From Nematostella vectensis (lineage: Eukaryota; Cnidaria; Anthozoa; Actiniaria; Edwardsiidae): a stretch of 64,000 bases of DNA. Below, one piece after another: positions 1 through 13,710 of this stretch; positions within the stretch are counted from its first letter, which is position 1, and the number at the start of each line of letters is the position of its first letter. The notes under the pieces were generated by a model that made no database searches, was not told where the DNA came from, and saw only the letters and a program-made list of their open reading frames with translations. A program made the translations under genes and the position numbers. Where the stretch lies: the NCBI RefSeq assembly GCF_932526225.1, contig NC_064040.1:17362994-17426993 (forward strand), in the 5' to 3' direction.

Positions 1-3000
1 AGAGAGGGTGGCAAGCGAATAAGCCCGGGGTTTTGAACTCCAGGGGTCTCTTGAAATCGCGCATATTCTCTTTGAAGTGCATTGATGTCCAATTAGCAAT
101 AAGTGGAAAAAATGACAAGAGAAATATTATTGTTTTGTTTATCTGATATGGCAGTATATTGGTTATAGTAGCTCGTAATACCTATTTAATTGGGTATTCA
201 AGGACGGTTTCGCAGTCGAACCGCAGTTCTGTAAGCCATCACACCACAAACTGTCACAGGCGTTACGTTATGATTATATTCAAGGAGCAGTTCTGTGTGA
301 ATTGATAAAGGAGCCATCTGTGCGCCCCGCCAGGGTTCCCTTCGTCTGGAAATGATCTTTCCCCGTGGACAGAAAAGCGACTCTGCAAGCCGCCGCTTTA
401 AGGACGATGTCTGCTTGCCTCTATCTTGGGGAGTTATAAGCGGGTGTAGTGAAAGCAATAGAAAAGACTAATAACCGTGCAGGAACAATGGACTGAGATA
501 TGACGTACCAATTAAACAGTAGACATTTCCAATATTTGCATGTTTAGACCTTTTCCGGGGTGATTTCTGTATATAAAGAGTTTAAACTGAGCTCGCTCGG
601 CTGTACAATAAAAAGGCAAACATTTTTTATGTCATGCGAGTAAACAGTACGTGTTGATGGAATTGAATGCGGGTGGAATGGATAGTAGGGTATTCACATA
701 TGACAGAATAACTTAAAATGCGGCTGAACTTCGACATTCAATGAAAACTAGTCTGGAACGCTCACCCCAAAAATTTCATATCATTCAACAGTTTCCCTTA
801 TTATAAACCACCTTAAATGATTTTTAGCAGAATTCACAATCCTATCAGTACGACATCCTGTTTTATATTGTTTCCTTCTACCTACAAAAATAAAATCTAT
901 TTTAGGTAGTTGCTAATCGAGACACACAAATACAGTTCTACACACTATGTTGCGTGATGTGGCCCTAAACAGTTTTAAGCTGGCGATTAGCTGCTATTAG
1001 ATTCCCAAGTAATTCCAAATTCCATTTATTAGAAATATTTTGCTTATAAAGATGGATGGCAATGCGGGATGGCAAAATCATCAAAATTGGATGATTAATC
1101 ATATCATCAAAATTTGATGATTAAGATCATTAAATTTTCATTCTAGGACTAGTTTTTGTGCTCACTGGTCTTATTTCTCATATCTCTCGATTGTTTTCTA
1201 CATGCTGTAGTGCATTTCAATTTTTAATGAAACCATGTGTTCTTGTAATTTTTGCCTTGCTTTATTGTCGTGGCAAAGACGCAAGGAAGATTCTAAAAAT
1301 AAAAATGTAATGAATGAATAAATAGAAACAAAGAAGCAAACAAACAAACAAAAAGTTAGCGGCTGTCTGTTAGCTTCTGTTAGCAAGTTAGCAAGCTTAG
1401 AAAGCTGCACTTGCAACATAATCCCAACATGATATTTGAGTATGATTTTCGAGTACTTGCGAAAATTAACCTAAACGAAAGTGAGTCATAGTAATTGTGT
1501 TTATCTTTCGTGGGTTAAATTGTTTCCTAATATGAAGCCAGTGTCAACAAAGGGAATTAACTCAGGAAATGGCTTGTAGCCTTAAAAAGCAAACCCCTTG
1601 ATAACGATAAATGCAAAGCGAGAGGTCTAAGCAACCAAACAAATCTAATGTACTATATGAGGCATGATAAGGAAAGGTGAGAAGAGCTTTAAGCAAGGAA
1701 TTATCGGGGGAATTAACACGTTTTATGGCGCTTCTTAAAACATTCACAATTGGCGCATGCGTTTATTCGGATGCCAAGATCGCTGGCTCAGTTGGCGTTA
1801 GCATCCCTTTTTCTCTCTCGTTTTGTTCTATTTTCCTCCATTTAAATTGTCTGAGAGAATAACAAAATAGATAACGTATCGTAACTCCATAAATCACGCC
1901 AAGAACACACCTGTCAAGAAATTCACAGAGCGAAGCAATTACACAGAAAATCAGGACACCATTTACTTTAAAAATGCTATACGCATGGCATTTCAGAAAA
2001 AAAAGACAAACGGAAAAGTGTTGAGAGGTCATTAAATACAAAATGTCTCCAATATTAGAGATAACTTATCAAGAAATCTCACCCTCCGTGCAATTAACTT
2101 GTCAAAAATATTTACTAACCGGTACAAAATACACCAAAGATGGTCAAGACAAGACAAACTAGACAAAAAGTGTATATGACGAGTCAACAGACAGACATCA
2201 GTAATGGCACTATCTTACACTATCAGCTCTACCATCGGGAGGAGTGAGAGAGATAAGAGGAAACCGAAGACAACGTTTACTTAATATTTAAGAACAGGAG
2301 TGTAACGAAGTTCAAAAGAGAACTCGTGTCCTGCACTGAGAAAGCTCGCTTGATAACGGTTGTATTAGATGGATAATATCTTACAGTTGTCAATCAAATG
2401 CAAGCAAGGCAGCTCGCTTTAGGGCGTACTTTAAGGTGTTCTCAAGATGTTCAATAACATCCATGGGATCATTACTCCTGCGTATTTAATACACTTTTAT
2501 TATGACTACATGCAATCATTTATTTATTAGAGCCACTTTGCTACCCACGCTGTGTAAGGTTGAGCTTAGGCCAGCCTTAATGTCAGGCTTTTATTGAAAA
2601 TGAAGGGTCCTCGTATCGAAGGGATTTCTCTCTACGGTATAACATTAATAGGAGCTATAACTCTCTCTTATCTAGTCTCTAGAAGCACTCATCCATAAAA
2701 AAGGAAAAGACAAAGAGAAAAATAGAAAACAATTCAATTGAAAAAAAATTAATAGGATGTGAAAGACATAACCTCTTTTATCGACCTTTCCATGTATGTG
2801 GATTGTGATCATCAATCATCCTTCAATTATTCTTTGTAATCAAGACTAGCGAATAGTTTTTTTTATTAGTTTCTTAATGACGCCAGAGAACATAGGGAAA
2901 AAGGTTCGGATCTTATAATCATGAAAAACATTTTTATTTTTTTTAATAATAAATTCAGAGACAGTAAAAGGGGGATATTCTTCGCTTGCAATAATAGCCC

Positions 3001-3924
3001 GTGGGTTATTTTTTCCATAAACCCATAAACGTTAGAAAGCTTATTGTCTTAGGAATTTAAACCGTTTGTTTAATTATAGGGAAAACAGACGGCCAGCCCC
3101 GTCCGGAACATTCACATTTTCATTATAAACCACAGAATATTAGCAAACAAAGTGTATTTCTTGGACCCGATATGATCAAACTAATGCAATAATCAATCCC
3201 CATTTCAATATTAGATAGGGGGAAATTGATGAATCATTATGCTCTCTGTCACATCAATCTTATCAAACATCTCGAGACCCGCCTTTCGAGACGTGTGCTC
3301 TTCTCTGTCTCAATGAGAAAAGCAAACGTGAAGGCAGAATGTGGTGACACTGCTATGGAAAGGTACTTAAATAACCGACATGGTAACCTGCCATTTTACA
3401 TAAGCCCACAATCAAACAAACAGCCAAGACAACTCTTATAAGCAAGTATTATCTGTTGCACATTGGATCACTAAGAATATATGGATAACCCGGTTGATCA
3501 AGTTTAAGTGATTTCTTCTTATCATCAGGTCATTTTGGCGACGAGAGCAGTGATAATTGCACAGGACGAAATGTCGATGACTGGATAGAGTCGTTCGAAG
3601 TCAAATGAGTGAGATCCATTAAGGCAATGATCAATTACTAAGACTTTTCCATAAATTTATTTTGAAAGAAAGACAAAAGGCCGAGACATTTACGTAGTAA
3701 GAGCCAATCGGCTTGAAAAAAATCATTTGCGTGGTATAGCTAAGAAAATAATAAAATATATAATAATAATAATAATGATAACATGTTACATAATTGACTG
3801 AATTTTTGGTTGAGCCAGAGATGATAATTTATAATACTTGATTTTATTTTATAGCTTCTAGAGCGTATTTACACTTGACAAAACTGTTTAATCGTTCCGC
3901 TCTTGTCATTTTCTGTTGCTGAAG
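1..3924. other. AT-rich intergenic DNA, no gene recognised
   Basis: Only short open frames (under about 95 codons) occur on either strand. None resembles a known family, and none shows a run of phase-compatible splice sites. The base composition is that of ordinary non-coding DNA, with A/T runs and TAA stops in all frames. Distal regulatory elements could be present but cannot be told from background by eye. Confidence 0.6.
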
Positions 3925-4140
3925 GTTTCTTCAAGTTCTTGAGTTTCCTAAGATTTCCTAAGTTCGATCAAAACAACAAAATATGATTAAACTTCCTAAA
4001 AATTCCTAGGATTTCCTAGTATAAGCAGTAGACCAGAAAATCGGAATAATTTGGATAAGAAAATCTTAGGAAGAAGATTTGAAGCCGTTCTACAATTTAG
4101 GAACTCTTAGGAAATTCTTAGGAAATCCTAAAGAACATGT
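3925..4140. repeat. Imperfect inverted repeat, MITE-like hairpin
   Basis: The left part (about 3925-4020) repeats the words TTTCCTAAGATTTCC and CCTAGGATTTCCTAG. The right part (about 4060-4140) carries their complements, such as CTTAGGAAATTCTTAGGAAATC. The two halves could fold into a long imperfect stem around a central spacer near 4021-4060. This architecture fits a small non-autonomous DNA transposon or a self-complementary tandem repeat. I did not find target-site duplications, so the class is uncertain. Confidence 0.5.
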
Positions 4141-5660
4141 TCAATACAAGAACAGGCCTCACCATACTTGCATATATTGTCAGCTATACTACAACAATAG
4201 GAAATGTAATCAAAGACAGGCATTGGACTCGAACATGAGTTTTATGTGGTGTACCTTCAGAATTCGCTCAGAATAATTAGTACTGCATTGAAAAGAAAGA
4301 TAGGTAGGGTGATAATTGTATAAAATTCTTAGATCCGATTTGAACATTATAAAATCATATATATTGTTTCTAATAGAAATGCTACTTGAGACTATAAAAA
4401 AAAAAGAAGCCCCGCTTTGCAGATAGAAGACTGCTCCACCAGGCCCGTAAAAGCAAAATGTACCGGGCCTCCCTCGCTTTAGTGGCCAAGAGGGGCTTGG
4501 GCCCAAGGCGCAAAATCATAACGGTCGAACGAAAGCCATTATCACAGCCTCCAAACGAATAGTCGTTTATTCCCGTCTTTTCTACGCGTAATTCACCTTT
4601 TTTAAGGATTTGATGGCAGAAAATGGATTGAAGTAAAAGGTTAGTGTGTAATGGGCTTTATAATGTGATAGGTGCAATAGTAAATGTGATTTGTGCGACC
4701 AACTTCAGCATCAAATCATCGTTCGTGAGCGGATTTCTCGAACTAGACTGATATGTTTTGTGATTCTTTGTTATCTTCCAAAGCAATCCTACCTTCTTAT
4801 GTGTTTCTCTTATTATCTTCGCAGGGCATTATGATAGAGATAGTAAAATGTGCTCGAGTTGCAAAGCCAGAAAAGAAAGAAGTTGGAGGTATAAGGAATG
4901 TATCAATGCGTAAATCGCAAGAAACGAATAAAAACTTCGTAAACTTAAGTTATTCACTCATCACTGTACTTACATCTAAAGCGCCTATGCTTTATAAACT
5001 GTTACTTGAAGCACAAAATTGAATAACTTAGCTTAGTAAAAACCTAGTAATCAGTCTTGCACCTAAAATTTGTCCAGATATTTATTTTGAATATCTAATG
5101 TTACTGTAGTTGGTTTTTGTCCGTATATTCTGAACACAGTAAACCCTGCATATGAAGAACCTAGTTATCTTTTCAAGCTAGCCTACCAGGTTCAAATTTA
5201 AATGGTGCATATAGAGGCATTAGGCTTCTAGCTTGTTATCTGAATATACAAAGATGGAGGAGGTGGCAGTTCTTTTGGAAAACCGTAATGACGCCAAAAA
5301 GGGTAATGTTCAAAAGCTGTTAAAGTTGTTATAGAAAAATAGTATTGTGTATGTTTGTTTCAGCTTTGTTATGTTGGAACACTTGTTAGTAATTTTGTCC
5401 TGGATACCTTATGTCAAATGACTATTATTTTTCAAACATTTTTTCAACTTATATTTTTGTTATTTTTTAAACTGAATTGTTTAATTAAATGATTTGTCAA
5501 ATTCATAATAACGTCTTTTCCTTGGTGTTTCTAAATTACTCTAATTTCTCCAGTATTAACACCTGAAGTAGGTGGAGTTTAAACGGCCATTTTGTAAAAA
5601 CAGGGGGAGGGGGTTGAAATCATCCCTTTAGTTACCCAATTAGTAGGGGGAAATAAAATA
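4141..5660. other. Intergenic DNA, nothing recognised
   Basis: Short frames only, for example an unrecognised 89-codon frame at 4753-5022. No splice-linked coding series, RNA gene or long repeat is visible. Confidence 0.5.
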
Positions 5661-6020
5661 GGGAGTAAAAATTGACTCCCATTTTGAGGGTGAATTGTAC
5701 TCTTTTAATGGAGTAACAACAAGCAACCTAGTAAATTACTCCACTTAGCTACCCCCTAAAGTGGGTAAAATTTACTCCCCTGAGAGAGTAGGAAAAAAAG
5801 GAGTAAAAAAATAACTCCATTTTGAGGGTAAATTGTACTCTTTTAATGGAGTAATAGCAAGCAACCTAGTAAATCACTCCCTTTAGTTACTCCCCTACAG
5901 GGGTAAAATCTACTCCCTTGAGAGAGTAGAAAAAAGGGAGTAAAAAATTACTCCAAAAAGGGAGTCATTTTGTACCTCGGTTTTTTACTCCCTTTTTGGA
6001 GTTAAAACTACTCTCTGAAA
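5661..6020. repeat. 2.5 copies of a ~138-bp repeat rich in GGAGTAA/TTACTCC words
   Basis: Two copies of about 138 bp (5661-5799 and 5800-5935) share the sequence order GGAGTAA, ATTTTGAGGGT, TGTACTCTTTTAATGGAGTAA, AGCAACCTAGTAAA and GAGAGAGTAG. A third, partial copy starts at 5936 and ends in a hairpin in which ACTCCAAAAAGGGAGT (about 5950-5966) faces ACTCCCTTTTTGGAGT (about 5986-6002). The short palindromic blocks GGAGT/ACTCC recur every 20-40 bp. It may be a MITE that amplified in tandem. No coding frame runs through it. Confidence 0.7.
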
Positions 6021-6240
6021 CTAACAGTGTATACATGTTGGTTTAGAGTAAAGCCTACTTTGTACAGCAAAAGAGGATTGCTATAATTATAATATATAAT
6101 AATATATATAGCTATTTGGCCGTTCTATCTAGTTACGTTATGTGAACTAGAAATTCAGCTAGTTTTTCAATGAGTATATAGTCTTCTGCTGTGCACACAT
6201 CGTTTTGCCTAAACGTCTCTTGTGGCGTTTTTGGCTCTGT

Positions 6241-6566
6241 GAGTGTTGGTGAGCTTTTGGCCACTACGCCATAGTGTTGTGAGCTTTTGGCCACTACGCC
6301 ATAGTGTTGTGAGCTTTTGGCCACTACGCCATAGTGTTGTGAGCTTTTGGCCACTACGCCATAGTGTTGTGAGCTTTTGGCCACTACGCCATAGTGTTGG
6401 TGAGCTTTTGGCCACTACGCCATAGTGTTGTGAGCTTTTGGCCACAACGCCATAGTGTTGGTGAGCTTTTGGCCACAACGCCATAGTGTTGGTGAGCTTT
6501 TGGCCACTACGCCATAGTGTTGGTGAGCTTTTGGCCACTACGCCATAGTGTTGGTGAGCTTTTGGC
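6241..6566. repeat. 30/31-bp minisatellite (11 copies)
   Basis: Eleven head-to-tail units contain GAGCTTTTGGCCACTACGCC followed by ATAGTGTTG. Most early units are 30 bp (TTGTGAGC) and later ones 31 bp (TTGGTGAGC). Two units carry CACAACGCC instead of CACTACGCC. The unit has few stops, so open frames of 60-109 codons run through it on both strands. They change frame at the 30/31-bp switch and are not genes. Confidence 0.95.
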
Positions 6567-8782
6567 TACATAGCTCGAATTAGCTTTCAGTGATGCAGTG
6601 TCAATCAGAGGTGGGGAGGGGTTAGCATTTCCATTTACGCTCACTGTGTGTTGTGCGTTTAAGCTTCCGCACATTAAGAAAACGCTTAGCTACACAACGA
6701 GTCAAGTTCACCACGGAGGAGGAGGGAGCTGAATTCTTTGCGATTCTAGTGATTTTGTTGTCGGGCAGCTTTCCTGCAAACAATCTCGAAATCAATACTA
6801 CTCAGATCTTAAAGGGTAGATAATTTCAAGAAGTAGTTTTCTGTATATGTAATTTAGAAAGATAAGGCTTAGGGCTATTTCTCTTTCTAATTCCTGAACA
6901 TTTCTAGAATCTTGTGAACATTTTTCTGCGGGCAGCCATAACACCCCAAAGTTGAGTTTCTAAGCTGTCAGGGATTGGAATTTCAACGAGTTTATTTTCT
7001 TGTTTAAGCTTTGTAGCGAAATTCAAACAGAAGGATCTACCAGAGAGAAACATTGATATAAAGATAAACCAAAGAAAATAAATAACGAAAAATCAGTACC
7101 GGGATAGCGTCTTTTTTCATATATTTCCTGTGTTTTATTTTTGCTTCAACAAGAGTTAAAATCGAAGATCGTAGAGGTTATGTTAAGAAATTCACAAAAC
7201 AAAATATATGATTCATTATAGAGAAAATTGAGGTTTTTTCTAGCCATTAATCTAAGTAATTTAATGGTTAAAATTCTTCAATATCAATTACTACAAAAAA
7301 TGCATTTTTCATTGAAGTTGTCCATCGTCGCTAATTGATTTCCTATCCAAATTCTCTCTCCCAATTTCATACGAATTAAAAAGACAAAGATAAACTTGAG
7401 TTGGGCCTGTTTTTACGCCTCTCATGAAATCGTTGAGCAAAGCGGACTTTGTATAGAAACAAGAGGCTCAACGGAACCAAAAATAAATAAATTCCTCTCA
7501 GAGATCTTACGAGTACCTCGGAAGTATTACCGCCAGATATGCCAAAGCGCCCGAAAGCTTCGACAAACAACAAAAGACAAACGCTCTGCTAATGTCATCG
7601 CTCTCTTGTCTGACAGCGACCGACCACTTAAAACAGATCAATTAATGCATAGTTTGGTCATAGCGGAGTAAAAATGCATTGTAGCCTAAGTGGGTCAAAA
7701 TCTATCGATGGATTTTAACCAGAAAGAGGGGCACTTTGGCAGCACGTTGCTACCATCTCAAGGCGGGTCCGAGAGCGAAGCATAGTCTGTTTATACAAGT
7801 TTTAACGATGTTGTTTATAAGAGATGAAAGGAATTTGGTCGACACGGGTAGGGGTGGGCGTACAGGACACGCATTTCCTCCCACCGACCGCCAAAATGCG
7901 GGGTTCTAATAAAAAGCATTGCCAAAATAAAAAGCTTAGATATTTAGCATACATCATGCCTGCCCTAAAAATCATTGCCTACGCGATTGCAAATACGGCA
8001 AATGTAATCTTTCAAAAACAATAATAGTACCCACGTAACATACTCGATAGGAAATTATTTAAAATAATATTTATGTTTTATAATATTTTTATTACAGAAA
8101 ATAAAACATAAAATAAAACAAAAATGCATTAAATCTATATCGAGACTAGAGCGCTGAGTGCTATAGTTTAGAGCAGAAATATAATATTCAAGTAAGGAAC
8201 TTAAATATATAGCTAATAAACAAAAATATTCAAATATTTCCAATAGAAAATAAACAGACTACCGTATGAATTTCCAGCCGATGGGTAAATAATATTCTTA
8301 AGTTAACTAAACACATTTCCGTTACTAATGCAACATTTTTAAAATTACATACCATCTGCTATAAATATTTCTTTCATCATCGAGGCTAAGATTACACGAC
8401 ATTAAAACACGAAAGTACGGTAGAGCAACTCTCCCTATGTTTTTCTTTATATTTAGCTCCAACAGATAAAAACTCTATTCTCGTGACCCCGAGAGATGCA
8501 AGACCCAAACCCTCTGATAAAAATAATAAGTCGTTAAGATGGTCAGAGCGTACATAAGGGTCGCGAAATACTCTTTGGGGATTGCGGTGGAACGGACGCC
8601 GGCTTGGCTACTAAATTAGAACAGCGGGCGTTTGATTCGACAACTAGAACACACAAAAACAAGTGGAAGCTTAACCTTTTGGTTCTTAGTCCCCACACAG
8701 AGACAACCGCTGGTGGATTAGCTTATTAAAACGATAGATAGAAAAAAACATCGAGGGGAACACCAGGCGTCTTGTTCACCCA

Positions 8783-8794
8783 CGCGCATGCGCA
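8783..8794. promoter_or_regulatory. NRF1-type palindrome
   Basis: CGCGCATGCGCA matches the NRF1 palindrome YGCGCATGCGCR, which in animals is usually found close to transcription starts. The CpGs here stand out from the AT-rich surroundings. I could not find a convincing first exon on either side, so a promoter role is only a suggestion. Confidence 0.3.
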
Positions 8795-11700
8795 ATGAAC
8801 AAGGCCCGGTCGCTCGATTAGTCGCTAACTTTAAAATATTTGCATGGTTCGTAAGAAGGGCTGTTCAACACACCCTGTGAGTCGGAAAATGCATGAAAAT
8901 TCTTCAAGTTAGTTTGAATTAAACATTAATTTGCGTATGTGAAGGGAGTACCTTACGACGGAGTAACATTGTTCAACTATTATGTTACACATGTACTGTA
9001 AGTTGAAATGTAATATAAAATAGCTAATACAGCAGACATACTCATGCAATAAAATGTTTTTTGGCCTTTTTAAAAAAAAAAAAAAATGGCGGCTTTTTAA
9101 TGAAACGCTTAATGGTTCTGAAAGCAACCCTTCCCATGTTTCCATGTTTTTGTTATTATGGTATCGTCCCACGGTTTTGGTTTTCGTCTCCTTTTCGACT
9201 ATCTAATGGCATTTATCTGCATCATATTCCAAAATTTCCCAATTCGACGAGAAAATGGAAACAATGCCAAAAAAAAATATATTTCTCTTTTAAGCAACCC
9301 GTTCTTTTTTTTGTTATAACGTCAGGTATCTTTGTTAACATGGATAATCCTAGCCTCTTAATGGACCCACGCGGGTTCCTAACTCAGCGGCACTAAGCAC
9401 TTAATCGCTAGATTTTATAGCGGTGCTGAAGCAAGGCGACAAGTTTTGACAAAAGCCTATCTGATTCTGCTTGATAATGTTGTGATCCATGACGCGACTG
9501 ATAGCAGATAAGACTGAATTCTATACAAGAATTACGAAAAGAAGGAAACGCAAAGATTAGCACCAGCACAAACACCGGCCCGAAAGAGCTTCATGTTTAG
9601 CTTTTTTCAAGAGAAGCGTGCTCGGAAATCAGAACAGGCAGTACATTGCATGTTAGAGAGAAAGCATGTTGATAAACATTTTTTAGTTTGTTACATTTGT
9701 TGATAATTATTACAGAGAAGAAGAAATCTTACTTCTTTCACAGGAACGTTTGGTATGTTTTGAAAACACATATTTTCGTTGTAGCCTTGCCTGGGAAAGA
9801 TCTTTTTTCACGTAACAATTTAAGGCATTGCTTTCCAAATACTGTGATGAGAATATCCTCGGGCGTTTTAATAATAATGATGGCATCAAAGCGAAAAAAG
9901 ACGCTGTGTGTGCTGGGAGGGCAGTGATAACCCTTTTTTATGTTTAGTGTAGAAATGGCTTGCTTTTAGAAATGGGCCCGGACGAAATCGAAAAAAGTGA
10001 CCGGATTTCCTTGCCCTACTAGACTAGTCATATTCTAGGAAGTGACCAGATTTCCATGCACTATTAATCATATTCTGGGATCTAACCATCGAATAGTTTC
10101 AGTACTCCAAATCAATGTATTTATTCGTCAATATTATTAAACAAATGGAACATGTTCTAAGAGTACTTCTAATATGCCATATCATATTCGGTATGTTTGA
10201 TCTTTATCAAAGCATTATTATTTTCATCGAAAGATTCTTTGAAGAACCCCAAAGAGGCGACATTCATAAAATAATGCAAGTCCTGTACATATTGTCATAA
10301 AATTTTAATATTGAAATACTTTAAGACGCTCCCGAGTGAGCGAATCTAATACAACGAGAATAAGAACATCCTGCGCAAAAACAACAACAATTACTTGGGA
10401 CATATGGGCTGTAATAAGCAAACCAGTGAAAAAAAGCACAGAATCCGACGAAAACAAAGAGAGTGATTAACGTGCGCTTTTTTATCACCTGAGAGGGATG
10501 TTCGTAAGCGCATCTAGGCCGGGCGCACGCACCGCACTTGGCAAGAATGAGCTTATTACTTAGTCTGATAGAGTGAGTGCTATTAAGCTGCTCTCTGTAA
10601 GAGTTTGAGGGGTTGGCGGCTTCTCCTGCTAGGTCTGGAAAATAAGATTAGTGCGTGGATATCGCGCGAGGGAAGTATTTGCGCGCGTGAGGGCGCTCCT
10701 CTCGAGGTGTGCGCTGATGTCGCGCACACATACGTGGCAAAAAGAAATCATTTACAAAAAATCAAACTTTGTTTAGCTAACAAACTGAGGCTTGTTTATC
10801 TGAACAATAAAATTTTAAAAATGACAAATTTACTTCAAAATAAAACATTTATCTCGAGAGATTTCCCCCCTTATTAAGCGCAATAAAGTAAAGCAATGTT
10901 CGCAGGAAGCTAAAAACACTGACACAGCGACTTAGAGAAATCCTTTGTTTGTGTCTTTAAAACAGTTATATTTTCAAAACAGAATACATGTTTCTTATAA
11001 AACGTAGACATCTTTAGTAGAAGAGAGCCTTCATAAAATTATACTGCAAAAACAAGAGCAAGAAGAAATCCATCATGTTTGGGGTCTTTTCGTCAGGCCA
11101 TCAAGACAATTACCCTAATAGGAGGATGCGGCACATGCAAAACCGGCCATATTATATTAGAAAATCATCACCTTTTTTATTTTTTTAATAGGAATCTCCC
11201 CTTAGGTGAAAAGACGCTTGCATAAAATCAAAAAATAAAGTAAAAACTAGAGGGCCACAGAGATCCGTTCTATCTAACCATATCAAGAATCTCGATATAT
11301 TACTACCATACTACTTCTGGTGAGCAGATTCGGAAATAAGTCCAAGAATTAACGGTGGGTTTCAGAACAACAAGCTATTAATATTGATTAATTTAGAAAA
11401 CATAAATAAATAAACATTTTCTCATTAATATAAATATACTTTGACCTGCGGCAATCGGGTATTCAACATTCACAAGGGATGGGAACCATCAAAGTTCAAA
11501 AGATATATGGCGAATAAAATAAACTACATGCTAAAAAATACTCGTCCAACTATATCGAAAATGACACCCGAATGTCTGAAGGCCCCTGGCGGAAATTCAA
11601 CGATCATTATTTCTTTTGTAAAATGTTTAGGCCGGCAGGAAATCGTTTTCTTATTACGGGTGGAAGGAGATTGTTAATGAAACGTTAATGATGAAAGTCG

Positions 11701-12472
11701 GAGACTGTAAAAAGGTAATTAAAAACAAGAAAAACGAACTACATCGGCACTGAGATTCGCAGATTGATGTTTTAAAAAAGATCTTGAATTCTCACTAATC
11801 AAAACGACAGGTTGACTTTGTTTAATCACTACAACATACGAAATGTATGTTAAGAGTATATTGCCTCTTGTATAAACGTGCAGAGGCGAATACAGGATTT
11901 CAAAATGGGGGGTAGATAATGGCCAGATAGACAGCTTATAACTGATCCAGTGGCTCTTGGTAGGTCACATAGATCTCAGATCTTTAACTTACAAAGGATA
12001 TCAACCCAATCCACCCACCCCCCCCCCCCCCGTATCCGCCCCTGACGTGCTGTAAACGCTTCTTTAGCACTGTTGTGCAGTTTACGAGCTATAACGAACA
12101 AATCCTTTTTGAAAGAAAATAGTTTTTATTCATTTTTACTTTATATTCTATAAAGTTATTATAATAGTAATAGAGTGGAGGGTCTCGGGTTTTGGCCGTT
12201 CTCAGGATACATTAAAAAAATTAACCTGAGTCGGGCCAAAAACATATAGCCCAGTCAATCTTAATGTTAAACCTAAAAGTAATTGCGCATGTCCTTGATA
12301 ACTTCCTAAAGTTATCCAAAGTTCTCTTGGGGGAACATCTCGAAATTCAAAAATAAACAATTTCTTATGTCGGTAATCTTGTATTCTATTGTTTTTCATG
12401 GCGCACTAACCCTCCGCAAACGGACTCTCGACCAGATCGCTCTGCCAGTGCGCTCACGAACAACAAAAGAAT

Positions 12473-12483
12473 CCAAGATGGCC
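12473..12483 (+). promoter_or_regulatory. YY1-like CCAAGATGGCC motif
   Basis: CCAAGATGGCC resembles the YY1 core AAGATGGC that often overlaps the first codon of housekeeping genes; the polymerase kappa start in this window has the same arrangement. Here the ATG is followed by four codons and then TAA, with no good donor before the stop. It is either a stand-alone site, an upstream mini-frame or chance. Confidence 0.25.
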
Positions 12484-13710
12484 GACGAAAAATAATTGTT
12501 TATTGTCAAATTTCAAGATACAGTATGGCCCGCTCAGAAACAATGCAACACTTAGTGATGAAACTTTTTCTCAATACACTGTTTAATTTCTTATTGTTGA
12601 TGTTTCCTTGGGCGGTATGGGAGCTTCTGGAGCTTTGGATCTCTTAAAATTTAAAAATCCATAAGTTCTTTTCAGTCCGTGCACTTGGTCTATATGAGTT
12701 ATATATTGCTAGTATGTATCATTTATACTTTTTTTCTAGGGTCTTAAACAAAACATTATTGTGATCACAGACAAACACTTCTTTAAGCATATAAAAAAGG
12801 AGAAAGGAAAATTTCAATAGCTCACCAAATCAAAGGCACACAGCAGGCAAACTCGTGGTACTTTTCTTTTACACATAAGCATGCTAAATAAATTTCGTGT
12901 GAGTTGGATACTGTTACAAGTTCAGGTGAGACTATCTGAGGGCAATTTTTGAAGGTGTCAACTAATAATTTAGGAAAAGTTATTAAATTTATTACTGCTT
13001 TTAGGACTAGGCATCTATAGAAAACTGATTTTATGTTTGTTGTGTTCCTTTCCTGAAGAATTCGAGAGAAAAACGTTTTGAATAACTTTTGCTAAATTTA
13101 ATCAATAGATTGTATATAAGTTTACTTACTTTCAAAATTTTGATTAAGCATTTTGGGATTAATTTACAATGAAGGAACAAAGCGCCCAAAGTTTTGGTTG
13201 TAATAGCAAAACTTGTAACCTCTAAGCCTTTTAACTTTATATCCTTTAGTCATCCATCCGTTTTTGTAAACAACCGTAAAATCACCGAAATCTAGCCGGC
13301 CTCGGCAGTCTTCATTTAGTTCAGGCTAGTCTTTGTTCGTGTACACAATTACGATCAAGTGCTGCTTTTATAAAGTTCACAAATATGGATTGCTATGTCT
13401 TGGAAACTCTCCGTTTTCCTTGCACACTTTTCTAGAACCCAGACCCTGCAATCGCGTTTCCTAGTTGGGTTTCCTGTGTGTGTAAATAATAAGACCCTCC
13501 CCGTCACATTTAGACCCCCTGCATGCACAAAAGACATCGTAGTACACATCTAATTTTCCCACGTGTTGTAACCCCCCTGCTCTCTTTGCATGGGAAATAA
13601 TCCTCATTGAGTATAGGATTTGAAATGACACAAACTGATATTTTCATCCCACATGGAGATAATTAATTGTGAAAGGCTTTGTATTGAAATTTGGTTTACG
13701 AAAGAGTGTT

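Larger units (their letters stand above)
6567..13710. other. Intergenic DNA, no gene recognised
   Basis: Seven kilobases with no frame above about 111 codons and no recognisable protein similarity on either strand. It contains a C-run near 12,012-12,030 and two isolated promoter-type motifs, listed separately. No tRNA-like pair of internal A and B boxes was seen. A gene with very short exons could be missed. Confidence 0.5.

Noticed and set aside
198-275. B-box-like GGTTCGACTGC on the minus strand as a tRNA gene
   Set aside because: There is no A box at the right distance and no cloverleaf pairing could be drawn by eye.
6133-6538. Frames through the 30/31-bp repeat at the left
   Set aside because: The unit length changes between 30 and 31 bp, breaking any frame. 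They read as shadows on both strands.
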